A stretch of DNA of 18,733 bases, taken from NCBI GenBank assembly GCA_002405515.1, contig DHLZ01000190.1, forward strand, positions 7,987 through 26,719. Direction: 5' to 3'. Both the position numbers and the translations under genes were made by a program. This stretch comes from Planctomycetaceae bacterium UBA4655 (lineage in GTDB: Bacteria; Planctomycetota; Planctomycetia; Pirellulales; UBA1268). Numbering within the stretch: position 1 is the stretch's first letter; each line of letters opens with the position of its first letter. Positions 14,929 to 18,733 of this stretch are shown here, in pieces. The notes beneath the pieces were generated by a model. It ran no database searches and had not been told where the DNA came from. It was given only the letters and a program-made list of their open reading frames with translations.

Positions 14929-15789
14929 ATGGTCGCCGCGAGGGAACGCGGTGCGTGCCACCCACGAGGAAGCGTCGCCGCCGACGAGGCGGGCGACGGC
15001 GTCATGAAGACGTTCATCCTGCCGGCCGCTGTCGCCATCTTCGTCGCAACGCCGGCTTGGGCGTTCGCCGAAGCAGCCCCGATCGTCGTTCCGCCGGCCG
15101 ACGTCGGCGAGCGGGTAGCCACCGGCAGCCTGCTGGGGATCGTGCGGGATGGCGGCATTCTGATGGTGCCGCTCTTCGGCTGCTCGTTTCTTCTGGCGAG
15201 CTTCGGGATCGAGCGGGTCGTGTCGCTGCGGTGGGGGAGGGTCGTGCCGCGGCTCTTCATCAACCGCTTCGTCGAGCAGCTCGAGGCGGGCGAACTCACG
15301 CGGGACGAGGCGCTCGACGCCTGCGAGGCCAACGGCAGCCCCGCGGCCAACGTGTTCGCGGCCGCGGTCAGGCGGTGGGGCAAGCCCACCGTCGAGGTCG
15401 AGCAGGCCGTGATGGACGCCTGCGAGCGGGAGCTCAACCACCTGCGTCGGTACCGGAGGATCTTCAGCAGCGTCGCCACGGTCGGCCCGCTCCTGGGCCT
15501 CCTGGGAACGGTCTTCGGTCTCATCCGGTCGTTCAACGACGTGGCCTCGGCGGGCGCGATGGGGCGACCAGACCTGCTCGCGAAGGGATTCGGCGAGGCC
15601 CTCATCACGACGGCCATGGGGCTCGTCGTCGCGATTCCCGCGATGCTCCTGCACTCGTTCTTTACGAGCAGGGCCGACCGTCTCGCGCTGCGGCTCGACG
15701 AGACGGCGCAGCGGGTCATCGACTGCGTCGCCCTCGAGACAGCCAACGACCCACGGCGCAGGAAACGGAATCTCCGGTCCGCCGCGTAG
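14929..15789 (+). CDS. exbB: MotA/TolQ/ExbB-type proton channel protein
   Basis: This is the inner-membrane motor subunit that, with ExbD, converts proton-motive force into movement of a periplasm-spanning partner. From the ATG at 14929 it is 286 residues. Hydrophobic segments are at about 29-48 (signal-like, ending AWAFAEA), 70-92, 181-200 and 224-246. The family core VGPLLGLLGTVFGLIRSF (185-202) and GEALITTAMGLVVAIPAML (222-240) is intact. The start is ambiguous: 14929 has a perfect AGGAGGG (14917-14923), while an internal ATG at 15004 would put the signal-like segment at the very N-terminus but has only a weak ribosome site. It is the first gene of a three-gene operon, with exbD starting 10 bases after its stop. 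An extra N-terminal hydrophobic segment is common in ExbB relatives with cleavable leaders. Confidence 0.9.
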   Translation: MVAARERGACHPRGSVAADEAGDGVMKTFILPAAVAIFVATPAWAFAEAAPIVVPPADVGERVATGSLLGIVRDGGILMVPLFGCSFLLASFGIERVVSLRWGRVVPRLFINRFVEQLEAGELTRDEALDACEANGSPAANVFAAAVRRWGKPTVEVEQAVMDACERELNHLRRYRRIFSSVATVGPLLGLLGTVFGLIRSFNDVASAGAMGRPDLLAKGFGEALITTAMGLVVAIPAMLLHSFFTSRADRLALRLDETAQRVIDCVALETANDPRRRKRNLRSAA

Positions 15790-15799
15790 GAGCCTTTCG

Positions 15800-16237
15800 A
15801 TGCCGCTGGTGCGACTGTCCGACGACGAGGAGCCGCAGCCGAACATGGCCCCGATGATCGACGTCGTGCTCGTGCTGACCATCTTCTTCATGTGCGCGAC
15901 CCGCTTCTCCGGCCACGAGCAGGCCTTCGACGTGGACCTGCCGCAGGTGAACGCCGCCGCGCCGGTCGAGTCGTTGAAGCCGGAGATCGTGGAAGTGGCG
16001 GCCGATGGCGGCGTGAAATTCCGCGGCGAGGCGGTGCCGGTCGAGGATCTCTCGGGCCGCCTCGCGGTGGTGCGGGGCGACGGCCGCGAGATGTCGGTGC
16101 TCGTGCGGGGCGACCGCGCCGCCAGCCACGGCCGGATGGCGGCTGTCTACGAGGCCTGCCGCGCGGCAGGCATCCGCCACGTCGGCATATCGGTGCAGGT
16201 GGCAGCGGAATCCGGATCGGCGAAGGCCCGCCGTTAG
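15800..16237 (+). CDS. exbD: ExbD/TolR biopolymer transport protein
   Basis: A 145-residue partner of ExbB with one N-terminal membrane helix and a periplasmic domain. NMAPMIDVVLVLTIFFM (residues 15-31) carries the essential protonatable aspartate (Asp21) in the family position. The periplasmic part (about 40-140) shows the ExbD fold signature VEVAADGGVKFRGEAVPVEDLSGRL and SVLVRGDRAASHGRMAAVYEACRAAGIRHVGISV. GGAG lies about 9 bases before the ATG. The gene is 10 bases after exbB and 28 bases before the TonB-like/toroid gene, so one transcript is likely. Confidence 0.94.
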   Translation: MPLVRLSDDEEPQPNMAPMIDVVLVLTIFFMCATRFSGHEQAFDVDLPQVNAAAPVESLKPEIVEVAADGGVKFRGEAVPVEDLSGRLAVVRGDGREMSVLVRGDRAASHGRMAAVYEACRAAGIRHVGISVQVAAESGSAKARR

Positions 16238-16265
16238 CGGGAGACGGGACCGCGGGAGAGGAGCG

Positions 16266-17828
16266 ATGCAGCCCGGATTGATTCTGGCGGGCGTTTTGAT
16301 CGTGGCCGGGGCCGTCGGCCTGGCGGTCGCCGTGCGGACGCGTTGGCTGCAATCCGACACGCTCAAGAAGTGTCTGCTCCTCTCGGTCGTGGCGCACGCG
16401 GTGCTTGCCGTCGTGGCCGCGTCGATCGGAGGCCTGTCGCCGGCCTCGTGGGGGCGATCCACGGCGGGACGGCCGACGATGGTGGTGGTCGTTTCAGAGG
16501 AGCCGGAGGGATCGACCGCGGCGGTGGAGGATGCCGGCAACGAGACGGAATCAGCCGCGCCGCCCGACGACGTCGTCGCATCGACCGTGACCGCCTCCGA
16601 TGCGGACCGGTCCACGAAGGAGATCGATCCGTCGGAGATCGTGCCGCTGCTCGAACCGCCCGACGATGAGAAGCCGGACGTCGTGCCGATCGATGCATCG
16701 AAGCTGACTACGACGTTGGCGGCGGGCGATGACGCGAGCCCCTATTCGCGTCGCGGAGCCAGTCGCAGGGCGGCGGCCATGGCGTTGGGCGGCTCCGAGG
16801 AGACCGAGCGGGCCGTCCTCCGGGGGCTTGCGTGGCTTGCGAGGGCCCAGTCGAGCGACGGACGTTGGGACGCCGCCCGACATGGGGCCGGCGTCGAGCG
16901 AACGGTGCAGGGACAGGATCGAAGGGGGGCCGGCGCGCGAAGCGACCATGGCGTGACGGGCCTCGCGGTGCTCGCCTTCCTCGGCGCGGGCAGCACGCAC
17001 CGCGAAGGCGTTCATGCGGCCGAGGTCGCCCGTGCGATCGAGTTTCTCATCGCGAGGCAGAAGCCGAACGGATCGCTCGCGGGCGACGCCGAGTTTTTCG
17101 CCGCCCTCTACTGCCACGGGATGGCGACGATCGCCCTGGGCGAGGCCTGCGGCATGACGGGCGACGAGCGGCTTCGGGAGCCCCTGGCCCGCGCGGTGGC
17201 CCACACGGTCTCGAGGCAGAGCCCTGCGACGGGCGGTTGGCGGTATGCCGCCGGCGATCGCGGCGACACCAGCCAGCTCGGATGGCAGGTGATGGCCCTT
17301 TCGGCCGCCAGGAATGCCGGTCTCCAAGGGCTCGACACCAGCCTCGCGAGGGCGGGCGGGTTTCTTGCGGGAGTGTCGAGCGGACGTTCGGGCGGGCTTG
17401 CGTCGTACCGGCCTGGCGAGCGGCCGACCGCGGCGATGACGGCTGAGGCGCTCTTCTGCCGACTCCTGCTTGGGCTAAATCCAGCGGATCCGATCGTGAC
17501 GGAAGCCGTTGCATTCCTCGAGGCGATGCCCCCCGATTCCGGACCGTTCAACGCCTACGCCTGCTACTACGGAACGCTCGCGATGTTCCACGCCGGCGGT
17601 CCAGCCTGGGGTCGATGGAACGAGCGGATGCAGCGGGCGATCCTCCCCGGGCAGCGGTCGGGCGGCGACCTCGACGGCAGCTGGGATCCCGACCGCGTCT
17701 GGGGTGGTCATGGCGGCCGGGTCTATTCCACCGCACTGTCCGTGCTCTGCCTCGAGGTCTTTTATCGCTACCTTCCAATGCACCAGGGGCGGGTTGCGCG
17801 GGTTGCGGCGGTCGCGCCATTGCCGTGA
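16266..17828 (+). CDS. TonB-like membrane anchor fused to a squalene-cyclase-like alpha/alpha toroid
   Basis: A 520-residue protein, third gene of the Exb operon (GGAG before the ATG). Helix 1 is at about 5-23, a positive loop RTRWLQSDTLKK follows, and helix 2 at about 36-55 reads LLLSVVAHAVLAVV. Ser40 and His44 reproduce the SxxxH signature of the TonB helix that contacts ExbB/ExbD. The positive-inside rule puts the loop in the cytoplasm and everything after helix 2 in the periplasm, as in TonB. Residues 57-165 are an acidic, low-complexity linker. Residues 178-510 are prenyltransferase/squalene-oxidase repeats (GLAWLARAQSSDGRWDA, IEFLIARQKPNGSLAG, VSRQSPATGGWRYA, DGSWDPDRVWGG then YSTALSVLCLEVFYRYLP). 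No DxDD class II cyclase motif is seen, so a binding or mechanical role is more likely than cyclase activity. No TonB C-terminal domain is present. Function is inferred from context. Confidence 0.85.
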   Translation: MQPGLILAGVLIVAGAVGLAVAVRTRWLQSDTLKKCLLLSVVAHAVLAVVAASIGGLSPASWGRSTAGRPTMVVVVSEEPEGSTAAVEDAGNETESAAPPDDVVASTVTASDADRSTKEIDPSEIVPLLEPPDDEKPDVVPIDASKLTTTLAAGDDASPYSRRGASRRAAAMALGGSEETERAVLRGLAWLARAQSSDGRWDAARHGAGVERTVQGQDRRGAGARSDHGVTGLAVLAFLGAGSTHREGVHAAEVARAIEFLIARQKPNGSLAGDAEFFAALYCHGMATIALGEACGMTGDERLREPLARAVAHTVSRQSPATGGWRYAAGDRGDTSQLGWQVMALSAARNAGLQGLDTSLARAGGFLAGVSSGRSGGLASYRPGERPTAAMTAEALFCRLLLGLNPADPIVTEAVAFLEAMPPDSGPFNAYACYYGTLAMFHAGGPAWGRWNERMQRAILPGQRSGGDLDGSWDPDRVWGGHGGRVYSTALSVLCLEVFYRYLPMHQGRVARVAAVAPLP

Positions 17829-17830
17829 GT

Positions 17831-17858
17831 TTGACCGGCGGGTATGCGGGGTTACACT
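17831..17858 (+). promoter_or_regulatory. Sigma70-type promoter for the tatA pair
   Basis: TTGACC (17831-17836) and TACACT (17853-17858) are spaced by 16 bases, three bases after the toroid-gene stop. Transcription would begin near 17866, about 63 bases before the GTG start of tatA. It shares its -10 hexamer and spacing with the tRNA-Ile promoter. Confidence 0.65.
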
Positions 17859-17928
17859 TTCCATAGGAGTTTTTCGCGAATGTCTTCGCGCAGGAAAAGC
17901 CAAAGCCTTCGGGCAGGGAGTTGAGAGC

Positions 17929-18132
17929 GTGCATCCGGACTTCGTCTCGCCGAGCCTCGCCATCATGGGCCTTGGGCCGGTCGAACTGGTTATCGTTGCC
18001 GGCGTGATCCTGCTTCTCTTCGGGTCGCGGCTCCCCAAGGTTATGCGGTCGCTCGGCCAGGGCATCGTCGAATTCAAGAAGGGCGTCCAGGGCATCGAGG
18101 ACGACGCCCACCGTGAGGCGACGCGGGAGTAG
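17929..18132 (+). CDS. tatA: Sec-independent translocase component TatA/TatE (first copy)
   Basis: This is a membrane component of the twin-arginine translocase, which exports folded proteins. Using the GTG at 17929, which has GGGAG 9 bases upstream, the protein is 67 residues (first residues MHPDFVSPSLAIMGLGP). The ATG at 17965 would give 55 residues but has no ribosome site. The structure is classic: GPVELVIVAGVILLLFG as the membrane helix, the FG hinge, then the amphipathic helix SRLPKVMRSLGQGIVEFKKGVQG and a short acidic tail. It is followed 62 bases later by a second tatA-like gene. No tatC is in the window. Confidence 0.92.
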   Translation: MHPDFVSPSLAIMGLGPVELVIVAGVILLLFGSRLPKVMRSLGQGIVEFKKGVQGIEDDAHREATRE

Positions 18133-18194
18133 GCCGCGGGCGGTCATGCTGCGGATCTTCCACGAACTTTCTTCCCGTTGATCAGGAGCGAGCC

Positions 18195-18449
18195 ATGTTC
18201 GGCCTCGGCCCAGTCGAAATCGTGGTGATCGGCGCGATTGCCGTGATGCTGTACGGCAAGCGGCTCCCCGAAGTCGGCCGATCGGTGGGACAAAGTGTCG
18301 GCGAGCTGCGGAAGACGTTCAATTCGATTTCCCGTGACATCGAGCTTTCTTCGAACGAAACAGGCAAGCGCGCCGCCTCCCGCCGCCGGATCGAGGACGA
18401 TTCACTCGCCATGGCGGGCGGGACGTCGTTCGACCCGCCGCCTGAATGA
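18195..18449 (+). CDS. Sec-independent translocase component TatA/TatE-like (second copy)
   Basis: An 84-residue paralogue of the preceding protein, with AGGAG about 7 bases before the ATG. It begins MFGLGPVEIVVIGAIAVMLYGKRLPEVGRSVGQSVGELRKTF: a membrane helix, a YG hinge instead of FG, then the amphipathic helix. The tail is longer and mixed-charge (SRDIELSSNETGKRAASRRRIEDD). It may be a second TatA, or take the role of TatB, which in many bacteria cannot be told apart by short sequence. It is probably in one transcript with the first copy. Confidence 0.9.
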   Translation: MFGLGPVEIVVIGAIAVMLYGKRLPEVGRSVGQSVGELRKTFNSISRDIELSSNETGKRAASRRRIEDDSLAMAGGTSFDPPPE

Positions 18450-18529
18450 CGGCTCCTGGGGTTGGCGGAAGCGAGATCCGGCGTCCAAGTGCGTGCCGCA
18501 CGGCCCTCGCACGCCGCGGCTGTACGGGC

Positions 18530-18535
18530 TACACT
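18530..18535 (+). promoter_or_regulatory. Possible -10 element of the tRNA-Val gene
   Basis: TACACT lies 41 bases before the tRNA-Val 5' end, in the context GGGCTACACTTC, matching the -10 hexamers before tatA and tRNA-Ile. No good -35 is seen at 16-17 bases upstream (TCGCAC at best), so this rests mainly on the hexamer and its position. Confidence 0.45.
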
Positions 18536-18576
18536 TCGAAGTCGTCCGGCGGGACCCTACGGCCTCGCCGCGAATC

Positions 18577-18650
18577 GGGCAACTAGCTCAGTTGGTTAGA
18601 GCGCTACGTTCACACCGTAGAGGTCACAGGTTCGAATCCTGTGTTGCCCA
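18577..18650 (+). tRNA. tRNA-Val, anticodon CAC
   Basis: A 74-base cloverleaf. The acceptor GGGCAAC pairs with GTTGCCC, the D-arm is GCTCAGTTGGTTAGAGC, the anticodon stem CTACG/CGTAG surrounds loop TTCACAC, and the T-stem ACAGG/CCTGT flanks TTCGAAT. The discriminator is A, and CCA is not encoded. It reads GTG codons. Confidence 0.97.
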
Positions 18651-18653
18651 CTA

Positions 18654-18669
18654 CCGCGGTTTGCCGCGG
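18654..18669 (+). terminator. Short hairpin just after tRNA-Val
   Basis: CCGCGG (18654-18659), loop TTTG, CCGCGG (18664-18669) form a 6-base-pair stem 3 bases after the tRNA. There is no T-tract, so it may be a processing or weak termination structure. The remaining 64 bases to the window end show no gene. Confidence 0.35.
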
Positions 18670-18733
18670 CTCGCAGCGATTCGCATCGTTACGCACCTTT
18701 CGGTGTTTGCGGCCGAGTTGCTGCGATTCATGC

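Noticed and set aside
14716..15891. A 391-codon minus-strand frame across exbB
   Set aside because: Antisense to the conserved ExbB core; composition is Arg/Asp/Pro-rich and motif-free.
16266..17828. Calling the toroid protein a squalene-hopene or terpene cyclase
   Set aside because: No DxDD acid motif is present, and the N-terminal anchor and operon context fit an Exb-linked protein better than an isoprenoid enzyme.
18489..18501. Small hairpin GTGCG-TGC-CGCAC after the second tatA gene
   Set aside because: A 5-base-pair stem without a T-tract is common by chance in such GC-rich DNA, so I do not call it a terminator.
18651..18733. Possible attachment site or start of an integrated element at the tRNA-Val 3' end
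   Set aside because: No integrase and no repeat of the tRNA 3' end is visible in the 83 bases available; only a short hairpin and a GCGATTC direct repeat are seen.

Overview
This is GC-rich bacterial DNA whose gene content points to the phylum Planctomycetota, probably a Pirellulales-like lineage. The clues are an ExbB-ExbD operon that ends in a membrane-anchored squalene-cyclase-like toroid protein, a secreted BON-domain protein with a glycine/tyrosine/tryptophan-rich tail, a secreted TlpA-type thioredoxin fusion, and an unlinked tRNA-Ile/tRNA-Ala pair. This assignment is inferred from gene style; no rRNA gene is present to confirm it. I see no insertion sequence, prophage, integrase or CRISPR array.

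Layout. Positions 1-637 (minus strand) hold the 5' end of uvrB and, just upstream and overlapping it by 38 bases, a short membrane-anchored helix-hairpin-helix (ComEA-like) protein. nadC (746-1684, plus) diverges from them. A giant 1745-residue signalling protein (1792-7029, minus) converges on nadC: a degenerate Ser/Thr kinase C-lobe, an AAA ATPase, a helical repeat region, GAF, PAS and a histidine kinase. Upstream of it on the same strand are rpsU (bS21), typA/bipA, a small GGDEF protein, tRNA-Ala(TGC) and tRNA-Ile(GAT). A clear sigma70-type promoter (10193-10220) drives the tRNA pair and may continue into GGDEF-typA.

From 10353 to the end everything is on the plus strand: a secreted protein with three DxDxN/DG calcium-type loops, a helical repeat and a C-terminal thioredoxin domain (WCEPC); a small three-helix membrane protein; the BON-domain secreted protein, closed by a strong intrinsic terminator; a cysteine-containing secreted or lipoprotein-like protein, also closed by an intrinsic terminator; the operon exbB-exbD-(TonB-like anchor + toroid); two tandem tatA/tatE-type genes with their own promoter; and tRNA-Val(CAC).

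How the genes may work together. The right half is biased to the cell envelope: periplasmic thiol-redox, BON and lipoprotein-like secreted proteins, a proton-motive-force-driven ExbB/ExbD motor and Tat components. The most interesting item is the third gene of the Exb operon. It has the SxxxH transmembrane signature of TonB and a positive-inside topology that would place its large C-terminal domain in the periplasm, but instead of a TonB C-terminal domain it carries an alpha/alpha toroid lacking the DxDD cyclase motif. It may be a TonB substitute that transmits motor force to an unknown partner. The left half is mostly housekeeping (repair, NAD synthesis, translation) interrupted by the orphan multi-domain kinase.
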